In this document: positions 1-8,500 of the stretch, piece after piece
Layout of the letters: each line of letters starts with the position of its first letter
Numbering within the stretch: position 1 is the first letter of the stretch
Assembly: GCA_003168265.1 (NCBI GenBank)
Contig: PMSV01000006.1
Span: 1-64,000, forward strand
From: Chitinophagaceae bacterium
GTDB lineage: Bacteria > Bacteroidota > Bacteroidia > Chitinophagales > Chitinophagaceae
Length of the DNA: 64,000 nucleotides
Reading direction: 5' to 3'
Notes under the pieces: generated by a model
Databases searched by the model: none
What the model saw: the letters and a program-made list of their open reading frames with translations, nothing else
What the model was told of the DNA's origin: nothing
Made by a program: the position numbers and the translations under genes

Positions 1-368
1 TGTAATGGCGGCTTAATTGATTGCAGTCGCGGGGTCGGTTAGAGGTTTACCTATTGCTTTCGGAAATTGATGTACTGAAGAAAATTATTAATTCAGTAGG
101 AGCAGTACACAATGACGCATATGACAAGGCCACTGAAAGTTATCTTGATTCGAAGAGAGACTTTATTTCATAATTACTTCTGAAAATGAATTCTCAAAGT
201 TTGCTGGTCTGAACTAATTAACGGTGATGTACATCCGAAAATAATTTCACTGAATAAACTACAATCGACTTGAAAAATTTTGCGAAAGTTGGTGAAATGT
301 GCTACAATCCGCAAAACAATTCTAAACTATTTATTAAGCAAAAGCACTGTGTGAAGCTGTGAAAAATA
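1..368. other. Left-edge stretch without a recognisable gene
   Basis: This stretch lies left of the small DUF6934-partner gene and inside the presumed integrative element. One plus-strand frame is open from about 21 to a TAA at 171-173 (50 codons; residues such as SEIDVLKKIINSVGA look protein-like) but it has only a TTG to start from. It may be the 3' remnant of a larger broken gene. I recognise no family, RNA or repeat in the rest, and found no copy of the tRNA-Lys 3' end that could be the distal attachment site. Confidence 0.3.
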
Positions 369-527
369 CTAAGATTTTTTCTTCTTTTTTGGAAGCTCGA
401 TGCCTTTCAGCATTTGTTTTGCTTTGCTGACTTTGTCTGGGAACAAGACCTGCCCCGTAAATTTATCCAGTGATTTGTTGATCCGGATAGTTGATGATGG
501 ATTGCTTTGATTGTTCTTGATGCTCAT
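369..527 (-). CDS. Small basic protein encoded after the DUF6934 gene (52 aa)
   Basis: This gene is too short for the ORF track. It starts at ATG 527 and ends in TAG at 369-371. The protein begins MSIKNNQSNPSS, has a central LDKFTGQVLFPDKVSKAK stretch and ends in a lysine run (PKKKKKS). Its start lies 9 bases after the native stop codon of the interrupted DUF6934 gene (537-539), so the two were one transcriptional unit before the insertion sequence arrived. From memory, short proteins with a LFPDKV-like motif occur beside DUF6934 genes in Bacteroidota; this was not checked by search. Function is unknown. A two-gene toxin-antitoxin-like or accessory module is an inference from size and pairing only. 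It now lies behind the transposase gene, so its expression may depend on IS read-through. Confidence 0.6.
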   Translation of the reverse strand: MSIKNNQSNPSSTIRINKSLDKFTGQVLFPDKVSKAKQMLKGIELPKKKKKS

Positions 528-584
528 GATGTAAAATTATTTATTTTTTCTTTTAATTAAAAATCCTTCATAGTCGATGCCGAC

Positions 585-594
585 ATTAAATTTT
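585..594. repeat. Left copy of IS target-site duplication
   Basis: ATTAAATTTT directly abuts the left IS end (AGAATTAGG begins at 595). The same 10 bases abut the right IS end at 1587-1596. IS1595-family elements are usually credited with 8-bp duplications, so two of the ten matching bases may be chance. Confidence 0.85.
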
Positions 595-608
595 AGAATT
601 AGGTAGAA
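595..608. repeat. Left terminal inverted repeat of the IS
   Basis: AGAATTAGGTAGAA pairs with the reverse complement of 1573-1586 at 13 of 14 positions. The transposase stop codon (599-601) lies inside it. Confidence 0.8.
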
Positions 609-1501
609 TAAGCGCATAGGGCTGATAATATTGAATAAGGCCTGGGCTCACTATTCATGAGTCTTTGCATTATGTCATTGAATATCCATTTCCTCATATT
701 TCGTTTGTTAAACCTGTATTTATATTCATCCAGATACGCATGAAGATGAGTGGAAGAACATTTATGATGAATGCCTCGCAGCCAGTTCTTAAACAACATG
801 ATCTGTTTGTGGATCTCCGGGAATGCTTCCCCCTTATTGGATACTTTGGTAGCTATCGGAAATTTCTCCTTCAGTGCTTCATAGGCAGCATGCTTATCTG
901 TTTGAATATAAGTATCTGGTGCTATCAGGTCTGTCAGAGCGACTTCTAAGGTATCTGCCTTGAAATTTTCAATCACCTCGAAATTAATATTGCCTGTTTT
1001 GTCGCCTCCCAGGGCCTCAATAGCTACAACCACTGCTGCTTTATCTTTAAGGCTACGACCTTTATTTTCACTGCCTGCACGATAACCTCCTATTATTGTC
1101 TCGTCGACCTCAACCGAGCCTTGCAGAAGGGATTTATCTTTCATAACTGATTGAATCTTACGCTTAAATAACCAGGCTGTTTTCTGTTGCACATAAACCT
1201 CGGTACCTAATTCTACGGTTGACATGCCCTTCTTTTTGGTAGTTACCCGAAAGATGATGTGAAAAGCCTTTAAAACAGGCATTTTCATTCCATGAAAAAC
1301 GGTATTGGCCGTTACACTTTCATCGTATAAGCATTTCTTGCACCTCCTATAGTACCAGGTTCTGCCTTTCATATGTTCCGTGTTGCCACATCGCGAACAT
1401 TGATAGCCTTTCCCCCATTTTAAATCGATAAGGTAATTATAACAACTCTCATTGTCGACAAACATCTTACTGAATTCAATCGCGCTAATTCCCTGAAACA
1501 T
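599..1501 (-). CDS. IS1595-family transposase
   Basis: This is a DDE/D-type transposase of the IS1595 (ISXO2-like) family. An N-terminal zinc ribbon is visible as CSRCG and CKKC (spaced CxxC pairs), followed by the catalytic core with VEVDETIIGG (first Asp), TDKHAAY (second Asp) and the family's WLRGIHH and LDEYKYRFNKR blocks. I place the start at ATG 1501 (MFQGISAIEF), where family similarity begins, because the longer ORF start at 1549 adds 16 residues without family character and overlaps the truncated DUF6934 frame. At this start the protein is 300 aa, normal for the family. The third catalytic residue cannot be fixed by eye. The reading frame is intact. Confidence 0.9.
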   Translation of the reverse strand: MFQGISAIEFSKMFVDNESCYNYLIDLKWGKGYQCSRCGNTEHMKGRTWYYRRCKKCLYDESVTANTVFHGMKMPVLKAFHIIFRVTTKKKGMSTVELGTEVYVQQKTAWLFKRKIQSVMKDKSLLQGSVEVDETIIGGYRAGSENKGRSLKDKAAVVVAIEALGGDKTGNINFEVIENFKADTLEVALTDLIAPDTYIQTDKHAAYEALKEKFPIATKVSNKGEAFPEIHKQIMLFKNWLRGIHHKCSSTHLHAYLDEYKYRFNKRNMRKWIFNDIMQRLMNSEPRPYSILSALCAYST

Positions 1502-1572
1502 AGCTAATATATTTAGCTCTAAGATACTAACTATATTAGTTTTAAACAAACCCTATCTTCGCATTGCGAACG

Positions 1573-1586
1573 TTCTGCCTAATTCT
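1573..1586. repeat. Right terminal inverted repeat of the IS
   Basis: TTCTGCCTAATTCT is the inverted partner of 595-608 and directly precedes the second target-site copy. Confidence 0.8.
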
Positions 1587-1596
1587 ATTAAATTTT
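1587..1596. repeat. Right copy of IS target-site duplication
   Basis: ATTAAATTTT is identical to 585-594. On the minus strand it encodes the KFN codons at which the DUF6934 reading frame was split. Confidence 0.85.
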
Positions 1597-2018
1597 GTCA
1601 ATCTATTATTCCTATATCCGTATACCTCAAAATCTGTACTTATTTTTATTAAGTTGTTAGTGATCCCAATTCTGTATAACCTGGTTCTTGTTTTTGTGTT
1701 GCCCGCGGCAAAAATCCATGCTGCGGGATATATATCAGTAAATATGTAAACAGAAAAAGCCACAGTTGCCAACACCTTTTTGCTATCATCATTATTTGTG
1801 ATGACTTTATCATCTATATCACCGCTGATAATGTTCTTGTCCCCAAAACCAAGGTTATAAATATTGGAATGAAGCTTTGTGTATTGGATAAGTTTTGTGA
1901 TTTTACCTTGTGGGCCTTCGCTGATAAATTCAAAGACCATTAGATTTTGCGCCGCATCCAATTCGTATCGTTCAAGGTTCATTCGAAATGTTTTGAGATT
2001 AGAAACTTGTATGATGAT

Positions 2019-3263
2019 CTATTGATTAGCTATCAAAGAAGGTTTTCTGTCAATGAATTTATTTTTTAGCGCCTTCATATCATCGCTCACTTTTCTGTCG
2101 AGCACTCTCGCATATTGCTGTGTCGTGCGCAGGTTTGTATGCCCTAGCATTTTCCCGACAGTCTCGATTGGAACTCCATTACTTAATGTAACAGTAGTAG
2201 CAAACGTGTGCCGTGCACAATGGAATGTCAGCTCCTTTTTAAATCCGCATTGATCCGTGATTTCTTTGAGATAACTGTTCAATCTTTGATTGGAAAGTTG
2301 TGGCAGCAATTTATTGTTCGCTACGACTGCAGGATGATTTTCATATATGTGTAGAATATCTTTTGCTTGCGGCAGCAACGGTATGCGTGAATCATTATCC
2401 GTTTTTGTTCTCTTCGTGAAAATCCAAAGTTCGCCGTCAATGCCGATGCTGAGATCGTTTTTCGTGAGCTTCATCACATCGCTGTACGAGAGGCCGGTGT
2501 AGCAACTGAACAGAAAAATATTTTTTACCTGTTCTAACCTTTGGATCAAAAATTTTTTTGAGGAAAGCAATTCAAGCTCGTCTTTGAAAAGATAATTGCG
2601 ATGAGTTTGTTTGAGATGCATCTTGTAATGATAGAAAGGATCGTTTTCTATCCATTTGTTCGCCATGCACTGACGGATTATTTTTTTTAATTTCTTGAGA
2701 TTGTTCATCGCTGAATTATGTTGCATGACCTGCACAGACTTGAGATAAAATTCATAGTCGGTGATGAATTGGTGATTGAGCTCTGTGAGAAAAATATCTT
2801 TGCGCTTGAATTTCCATTCGATGAAATTTTTCAAAGACTTCAGCGCTGACTTAAATTTTTTATAAGTGCCGTGTGAGTATTCAATCCCTGCTAGCGCACC
2901 GAACTGATCGTTGTGATATTGGTACACACTGATCAGCGAATGCTTCATTTCCTGTTGCTGGTTCAATAATTTTTGTTTTGCAATCTCTGGAGTGAGCGGG
3001 ATATTTTTCAGCATGTATTCTTTCTGCAACTCAAATATCCTCGTGCGGATCGTATCGAGATATTGATTCAACTGCACAGCATCTCCTTTTGTGCCGCTCA
3101 TTTTTCCTGCAGCCTGGTTCCATTTTGCACGCTCGCATTTTCTCTGTACGCTCCATTCTACCCGACTACCGTCTATGGTTATGCGTACATAGACCGGCAA
3201 CGCCCCGGCCTTGCTTCTTTTTCCCTTTTTCAGGAAGAAAATCGTCTTGAAATTCTGGCTCAT
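2019..3263 (-). CDS. Tyrosine site-specific recombinase / integrase (IntDOT-like)
   Basis: This 414-aa integrase has the three-part architecture of Bacteroidota recombinases: an arm-type DNA-binding domain (about 1-95), a SAM-like core-binding domain (about 105-220) and a catalytic domain (about 230-400). Visible catalytic residues are HxxR (H348, R351 in HCARHTF), H375 in LGHT and the nucleophile Y384 in QQYARV, with a plausible Lys at 284 or 287. The first Arg of the usual R-K-H-R-H-Y set is replaced by Ser (CYTGLSYSDV, S259), as is known for CTnDOT IntDOT. The gene lies next to tRNA-Lys with its 5' end toward the 3' end of the tRNA, so it probably drives integration at that tRNA. The DUF6934 module follows it on the same strand. 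Confidence 0.93.
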   Translation of the reverse strand: MSQNFKTIFFLKKGKRSKAGALPVYVRITIDGSRVEWSVQRKCERAKWNQAAGKMSGTKGDAVQLNQYLDTIRTRIFELQKEYMLKNIPLTPEIAKQKLLNQQQEMKHSLISVYQYHNDQFGALAGIEYSHGTYKKFKSALKSLKNFIEWKFKRKDIFLTELNHQFITDYEFYLKSVQVMQHNSAMNNLKKLKKIIRQCMANKWIENDPFYHYKMHLKQTHRNYLFKDELELLSSKKFLIQRLEQVKNIFLFSCYTGLSYSDVMKLTKNDLSIGIDGELWIFTKRTKTDNDSRIPLLPQAKDILHIYENHPAVVANNKLLPQLSNQRLNSYLKEITDQCGFKKELTFHCARHTFATTVTLSNGVPIETVGKMLGHTNLRTTQQYARVLDRKVSDDMKALKNKFIDRKPSLIANQ

Positions 3264-3458
3264 AAATTTTGCTTTAAAAGGTTATAAAATTACCTTCATA
3301 GCAGCGTTGAAAACAAGATGCTTTTCCGCTGAACATGCTGCTGGGCAAGCGTTTCAGCGAGATTGGTGCGGGCATATGAACTGTTTTGAAAAGCCCGCTC
3401 GAATCACGCACTCGGGGGATTGATTTTCCTTGCTTTTCTTTGAGGACGAGCAGAAACA

Positions 3459-3493
3459 AAAAGCCCCGCAAATGCTGTATTTGCAGGGCTTTT
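3459..3493 (-). terminator. Terminator after tRNA-Lys
   Basis: A long stem, AAAAGCCC(C)GCAAAT against ATTTGC(A)GGGCTTTT with a loop of about five bases, is flanked by an A run on one side and a T run on the other, so it could end transcription in both directions. It lies 36 bases beyond the tRNA 3' end, between the tRNA and the integrase. Confidence 0.7.
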
Positions 3494-3528
3494 AGAGTGA
3501 GTTTGAGATGATGTGTGTTATCGAAAAG

Positions 3529-3601
3529 TGATCCCGCTGGGACTCGAACCCAGGACCCCAACATTAAAAGTGTTATGCTCTACCAACTGAGCTACGGAAT
3601 C
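3529..3601 (-). tRNA. tRNA-Lys (anticodon TTT)
   Basis: The minus strand folds as a full cloverleaf: acceptor GATTCCG/CGGGATC (one T-G pair), D arm GCTCAGTTGGTAGAGC, anticodon loop CTTTTAA giving anticodon TTT, and T arm CTGGGTTCGAGTCCCAG. The discriminator base is A and a full CCA is not encoded. The tRNA appears intact, as expected when an integrative element restores the 3' end on insertion. It is the likely attachment gene for the element on its left. Confidence 0.95.
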
Positions 3602-3621
3602 ATTCCCTTTTTTTGGGAGTG

Positions 3622-3651
3622 CAAAAATACAGGAAATTAAAATCCGGGCAA
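3622..3651 (-). promoter_or_regulatory. Bacteroidota-type promoter of tRNA-Lys
   Basis: The minus strand reads TTG, a 19-base spacer, then TATTTTTG. This fits the Bacteroidota -33/-7 pattern (TTG and TAnnTTTG) well and is the best such match seen in the window. It ends about 20 bases before the tRNA. Confidence 0.65.
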
Positions 3652-3746
3652 ATTTTTGGGCTGAATATTTCCACAGGAAAGGGTATGATTATCAACATTT
3701 TTTACGCTTAGAGTTGAACTCTATGTAATTTTACAAAAAACCTTCA

Positions 3747-4553
3747 ATGTCTTTTTTCAATGATAAAGTGGTAGTAGTAACGGGCGGCAGCGATGGAATC
3801 GGGAGGGCGCTGATCGAAGAATTGATACCCCTGGGCGCTAAAATCGCCACCTGTGGCCGGAATTACGATAAATTATACAATCTTCAACTGAGCTATCCCA
3901 CAGTTTTGTTGCATACGATGGCGATCGATGTGAGCAAGGAAAGCGACTGCAGGAGATTTATTGAATCCGTGATGGAGGAGTTCGGTCGCATCGATATCCT
4001 GATAAACAATGCGGGTATCAGCATGCGTTCCCTTTTCAGCGATGTAGATATGGATGTGATGAAGCGCGTTATGGACATTAATTTTTTCGGAGCGGTCTAT
4101 TGCACCAAATTCGCCCTTCCCCATATTATCAAAACAAAAGGAACAATAGCAGGAATTTCCTCCGTTGCAGGATACCGGGGCATTCCCGGCAGAAGCGGTT
4201 ATTCTGCTTCGAAATTTGCATTGCAGGGCTGGCTGGAGGCCCTGAGGACTGAGCTGAGGGAAGCGGGAGTGAATGTGATGTGGGTGAGCCCGGGCTTTAC
4301 GGCATCCAATATCCGTAATGCGGCATTGAATGAAAAGGGACTGGCCCAGGGCGAGAGCCCGCTGGAGGAAGGCAAACTGATGACGGCTCAGGATTGTGCG
4401 AAACATATTGTCCGGGCTATCGAAAAAAAGAAAAGAACCCTGGTCCTGACTTCGACAGGTAAAATGACCATTTTCATGAACAAATTGTTTCCCAGCCTTT
4501 CAGACCGGTTTACCTACAATTATTTTTTTAAAGACAAAAAGCTTATTAAATAA
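3747..4553 (+). CDS. SDR family NAD(P)-dependent oxidoreductase
   Basis: This 268-aa protein is a classical short-chain dehydrogenase/reductase. It has the cofactor motif TGGSDGIG (residues 12-19), NNAG (87-90), a catalytic Ser in ISSVAG (about 138-139) and YSASK (Tyr152, Lys156). The C-terminal part (MNKLFPSLSDRF) resembles membrane-surface SDRs of the DHRS7/YqjQ type, which suggests a lipid or sterol-like substrate, but the substrate cannot be read from sequence. It starts the chromosomal side to the right of tRNA-Lys, and the SAM hydrolase gene follows 77 bases downstream on the same strand. Confidence 0.92.
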   Translation: MSFFNDKVVVVTGGSDGIGRALIEELIPLGAKIATCGRNYDKLYNLQLSYPTVLLHTMAIDVSKESDCRRFIESVMEEFGRIDILINNAGISMRSLFSDVDMDVMKRVMDINFFGAVYCTKFALPHIIKTKGTIAGISSVAGYRGIPGRSGYSASKFALQGWLEALRTELREAGVNVMWVSPGFTASNIRNAALNEKGLAQGESPLEEGKLMTAQDCAKHIVRAIEKKKRTLVLTSTGKMTIFMNKLFPSLSDRFTYNYFFKDKKLIK

Positions 4554-4630
4554 TTTATTTTTCACATCAACAGAATTAAAACTATTTTCACCCACACTCA
4601 ACCTTTCAACCAATCTAATCCATTTTTAGG

Positions 4631-5455
4631 ATGGCCATTGTCACCCTTACTTCTGATATTGGAAACCAGGACTTTTTAATTGGCGCCGTCAAAGGCCAGT
4701 TGCTTTGCATGAACAGTTCTTTTAACCTCGTTGATATCACCCATCAATTGCCTCCTTTCAATTATTCGCAGGCCGCCTATATCATCAGAAATGCCGTCCG
4801 GAATTTTCCGGAATTCAGTTTCCATATCATTCTGGCCAATCTTTTTGACAGGATTCCCGAAAAATTGCTCCTGGCTGTGGCTGGAAACCAATATATATTC
4901 TGCGCCGACAACGGCCTGCTTTCGATGATCATGGAAGAAAGTCCTGAACTGGTCATTGGCCTGCATTTAATGAAGGAGAAGGGGGAGAAAAACCTGGCAT
5001 TATGCATCGCAGTTATCGGAAAAACAATCCAGGATATCCTGGATGGAAAAGATCTTCGGGAGATCGGTGAAACCGACACGAAGTACCAGGAAAAAAACCA
5101 TCTCCAACCGAATCTTGGCGATGATTGGATCGAAGGACAGATTATTTTTATCGATCATTTTGAAAATGTCATTGTGAACATTACCCGTGAACAGTTTGAG
5201 AAGCAGCGGCATGGACGTAAATTCCAGATCCGTTTCAGAAGGGATGAGATGATCGAACGCATATGCGAATCCTATGCCGATGTACCGGAAGGAGAGAAGC
5301 TGGCCCTTTTCAATTCCGGAGGTTACCTGGAGATTGCTATCAACAAAGGCAATGCTGCCGGCCTCTTCGGCCTTCAGAGATATACGGAGCAGTCGCAGAA
5401 TCAATACCTGCAAAGCCGACTCTTATACCAGTCGATCCGTGTGAACTTCATCTGA
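4631..5455 (+). CDS. SAM hydrolase (SAM hydroxide adenosyltransferase, DUF62 family)
   Basis: This 274-aa protein belongs to the DUF62/SAM-dependent halogenase superfamily. The N-terminal LTSDIGNQDFLIGAVKG carries the conserved Asp and the active-site region, and CADNGLLS and IDHFENVIVNIT match the family blocks. The bacterial housekeeping members split S-adenosylmethionine to adenosine and methionine using water; fluorinases and chlorinases are rare relatives with extra loop sequences not seen here. Hydrolase activity is therefore the better call. Genes of this family are common in Bacteroidota; the cellular purpose is unclear. Confidence 0.85.
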   Translation: MAIVTLTSDIGNQDFLIGAVKGQLLCMNSSFNLVDITHQLPPFNYSQAAYIIRNAVRNFPEFSFHIILANLFDRIPEKLLLAVAGNQYIFCADNGLLSMIMEESPELVIGLHLMKEKGEKNLALCIAVIGKTIQDILDGKDLREIGETDTKYQEKNHLQPNLGDDWIEGQIIFIDHFENVIVNITREQFEKQRHGRKFQIRFRRDEMIERICESYADVPEGEKLALFNSGGYLEIAINKGNAAGLFGLQRYTEQSQNQYLQSRLLYQSIRVNFI

Positions 5456-5565
5456 AAAAATCTTTAATAGCCGGGAGAAGCGACCTGGCGCTGGTCTTAC
5501 TGATATATCATAGAAAATTAAAAGTTAAAACAAGGTCGGTGCCTTTAACATTCTATCCAGAACCT

Positions 5566-5573
5566 TATATTTG
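5566..5573 (+). promoter_or_regulatory. Probable -7 box of the DUF2723 gene
   Basis: TATATTTG matches TAnnTTTG and lies 26 bases before the ATG at 5600. The -33 position has TTTA rather than a clean TTG. Confidence 0.5.
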
Positions 5574-5599
5574 CGGCATTCTCATAAAACCAATGCTAT

Positions 5600-8500
5600 A
5601 TGAACTTTAACAGAGTAAATAACATCGTCGGTTGGTCAGTGTGCTTGTTTGCTTGTGCGGTCTATGTGATGACCATGGAGCCTACCGGCAGCTTCTGGGA
5701 TTGCGGTGAATTCGTGTCCAGTTGCTTCAAACTGCAGATTCCCCATCCACCCGGAGCGCCCATGTTCGTACTAATGGGCCGGTTATTTATCATTTTGTTC
5801 GGGAATAGCGGGAAAACGGCCGCCCTCGGCGTTAACTTCATGAGTGCCATTACAAGTGGCTTTTCCATCCTCTTCCTTTTTTGGTCGATCACCCATTTTG
5901 CGCGTAAGATCATGCAAAAAGCGGGCTCTGTCCTGAATGTCCAGCAGATCTTCCTGGTCATGTCGGCCGGTGTCGTTGGAGCGATCGCCTACACTTTCTG
6001 CGATTCTTTCTGGTACAGTGCAGTAGAAGGGGAAGTTTATGCTACTTCGGCTTTTTACACCGCCCTGGTATTCTGGGCTATCCTCAAATGGGAGGACCAT
6101 GCGGATGAACCGGGTTCGGACCGATGGCTGATCTTCATTTTCTATATGATGGGGCTCTCCATTGGGGTACACCTGTTGAACCTGCTGACGATCCCCGCCG
6201 TCACCATGGTCTATTATTGCCGTCGGTATAAAGTAACTACATGGGGCACGATCCTGGCATTTATAATCGGTTGTACAATCACGGGTTTTGTGCAGAAATT
6301 CCTGATCCAATACACTATCCAGGGAGCGAGCTGGTTCGATATTCATTTTGTCAATGACCTTAAACTGCCCTTCTTCGTGGGATTCGGATTCTTTTTCCTG
6401 CTGCTGATCATCTTGATCATCTTTGGTATCCGATGGGCTGTAAGAAAGAAGTATTATTTCTTAAAACTGGGTCTTTGGTGCTTTTCCTTCATGCTTCTTG
6501 GTTATTCCACCTATTTCACAACGATGATCAGGTCGAATGCCGATCCTGCTGTGGATATGTATAATGTTGATAACCCGGTCAGCCTGGAAGGCTATGTGAG
6601 CCGTGATCAATATGGCGACTGGCCAATCGTTTACGGACCGGATTTCACGGATACGCCCCCACGCGTGGAAACCGGCAATCTTTATGTAAAGGGGAAAAAC
6701 GAATATGATATCGCAGGCAAGACCTATGCTCAGGATTGGAACAATACTCCATCCGCGCATTTTTTCCCCCGCATGTACAACAATACCAATGAAAGAAATG
6801 AGATCGATATGTACAAACGCTATGGCGGACTGGAAAACGATGACCAGCCGACCATGGGTTCGAATATCAAATATTTTGTGAGCTACCAGATCTGGGAGAT
6901 GTACCTGCGTTATTTCCTATGGAGCTATTCCGGAAAGCAGAACGATCTGGAGGGATTTGGCAATGTAAGGGATGGCAATGCCATCACCGGCATACCTTTT
7001 ATTGATAACTATTTTCTCGGCGACCAGAGCAAGATGCCGGACAGCATACACAAAAACAGCAAGTCCTATAACCGTCTTTTCGCTTTGCCGCTGATCCTTG
7101 GCCTGATCGGCCTTTTCTTCCATTATTACAGGAACCGGAATGATTTTATTATCACGATGCTGCTTTTCTTCTTTACGGGATTTGCCATAGTGATCTACCT
7201 GAATCAGTCCGGCCAGCAGCCAAGGGAAAGGGATTATGCTTTTGCCGGTTCAGAATATGCATTTGCGGTCTGGATCGGCCTGGGAGTGCTATGGGTAGCC
7301 GAGAAATTCCAGAAATTCCTGAAGGGCGGGATAGGCAATTATGCGGCTGCCGGGCTTTGCTTCCTGGCTGTTCCCGTGATAATGGGTCAGCAGGAATGGG
7401 ATGACCATGACCGCAGCAAAAAGACCCTGGCAAGAGATCTTGCTAAGGATTACCTGGAAAGCTGCCCTCCCAATGCCATTCTTTTCTCATTCGGAGACAA
7501 CGATACCTATCCGCTTTGGTACGCCCAGGAAGTCGAAGGAATCCGGCCGGATGTCCGCGTAATGGTCAATAGTTTGCTGGGTACCGACTGGTATATCAAT
7601 ACCTTACGTTATAAGATCAATCAAAGCGCAGCCTTCGATGTGATTTTTACGCCTGAGCAATTGGAAGGAAGCAGAAGGGATTATATCGTTTATAATGAGA
7701 AGATCCCTGGCTTTGACAGAAGCAAATACTATGATCTCTACGATTTGCTCAAGAATGTGGTGGGAAGCGATGATGTAAAATACTCCACCAACCAGACAGA
7801 GGACGGATCTACCATCAACTTCTTCCCGGTTAAGAAATTCAGTGTACCGGTGGATGAGGCCACGGTTCGAAATAGCGGAATCGTACATCCTACAGACAGC
7901 CTGGTGCATGAGCTGATGATCGATATGTCCAAGGATAAGAACTATCTTTTCAAGAATGACCTGGCCATGTATGCCATCATCGCTGCCAATAAATGGAAAA
8001 GGCCTATTTGCTTTACTTCCACACAAGAACTGGCTTCCCTTGGTCTTGAAAAATATGTAAGGCTCACCGGGCTTTCCTATGAACTGGTGCCTGTAATAAA
8101 TGGCAATGTGGATAATGATGTTGCTTATAAAACGGTGATGGAAGATTTCGCTTATGGAAGCGCCAACAGACATGGGGTCTATTATGACGAAGAAAATCGC
8201 CGTCATCTCAACAGTATCCGGCTGGCTACTTCCCAGATTGCGATGAGCCTTGCACAGGCAGGCAAAAAGGATTCAGCCAAAAATGTGCTGGAACATTTCG
8301 ACCAGAACGTGCTGGAATCGAATTTTCCTTATGGCATGACCAGCAACAGGGGTAATCAGCAGAATGGAATTTCCCTGAATTTCTTGCAGGCCTGCTATCT
8401 GGCCGGGGATCTCAGGCTCGCGGCTAAGGTTGAAGCATCACTTAAAAAGGACCTGCTTCAACAAATGCGTTACTATAAAGCCCTTGGTGATGATGCAACG

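Larger units (their letters stand above)
595..1586 (-). mobile_element. IS1595-family insertion sequence, 992 bp, intact
   Basis: Both ends can be read directly. The left end AGAATTAGGTAGAA (595-608) and the reverse complement of the right end AGAATTAGGCAGAA (1573-1586) match at 13 of 14 positions, with further imperfect similarity inward (GCG..ATAGGG). A 10-bp direct repeat flanks the element. It holds one transposase gene whose stop codon lies inside the left terminal repeat. The clean ends, intact gene and undecayed duplication suggest recent insertion and possible activity. It sits within the last 16 codons of a DUF6934 gene. Confidence 0.9.
537..1982 (-). pseudogene. DUF6934 family gene interrupted by an IS1595-family element
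   Basis: The ORF 1542-1982 (146 aa) carries the DUF6934 hallmarks: an N-terminal YELDAAQNLMVFEF, SEGPQGKI, NLGFGD, DIDDKVITNN and ARTRLY-like TRTRLYRIGI segments. Its last 14 residues are encoded by the insertion sequence and are not native. The missing C terminus lies on the other side of the IS at 537-594. Joining ...RLTKFN at the duplicated target to the downstream codons restores KFNVGIDYEGFLIKRKNK and a TAA at 537-539, in frame and with no further lesion. The recovered gene would encode about 151 residues, so only the last 15 are lost. The truncated product might still fold. Function of DUF6934 is unknown. The gene follows the integrase on the same strand, 36 bases downstream of its stop. 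Confidence 0.85.

Noticed and set aside
3274-3564. 96-aa minus-strand ORF overlapping tRNA-Lys
   Set aside because: It runs through the tRNA gene and the terminator hairpin; its protein has no family character.
5783-6346. 187-aa minus-strand ORF inside the DUF2723 gene
   Set aside because: It is a shadow of the strongly conserved N-terminal membrane region.
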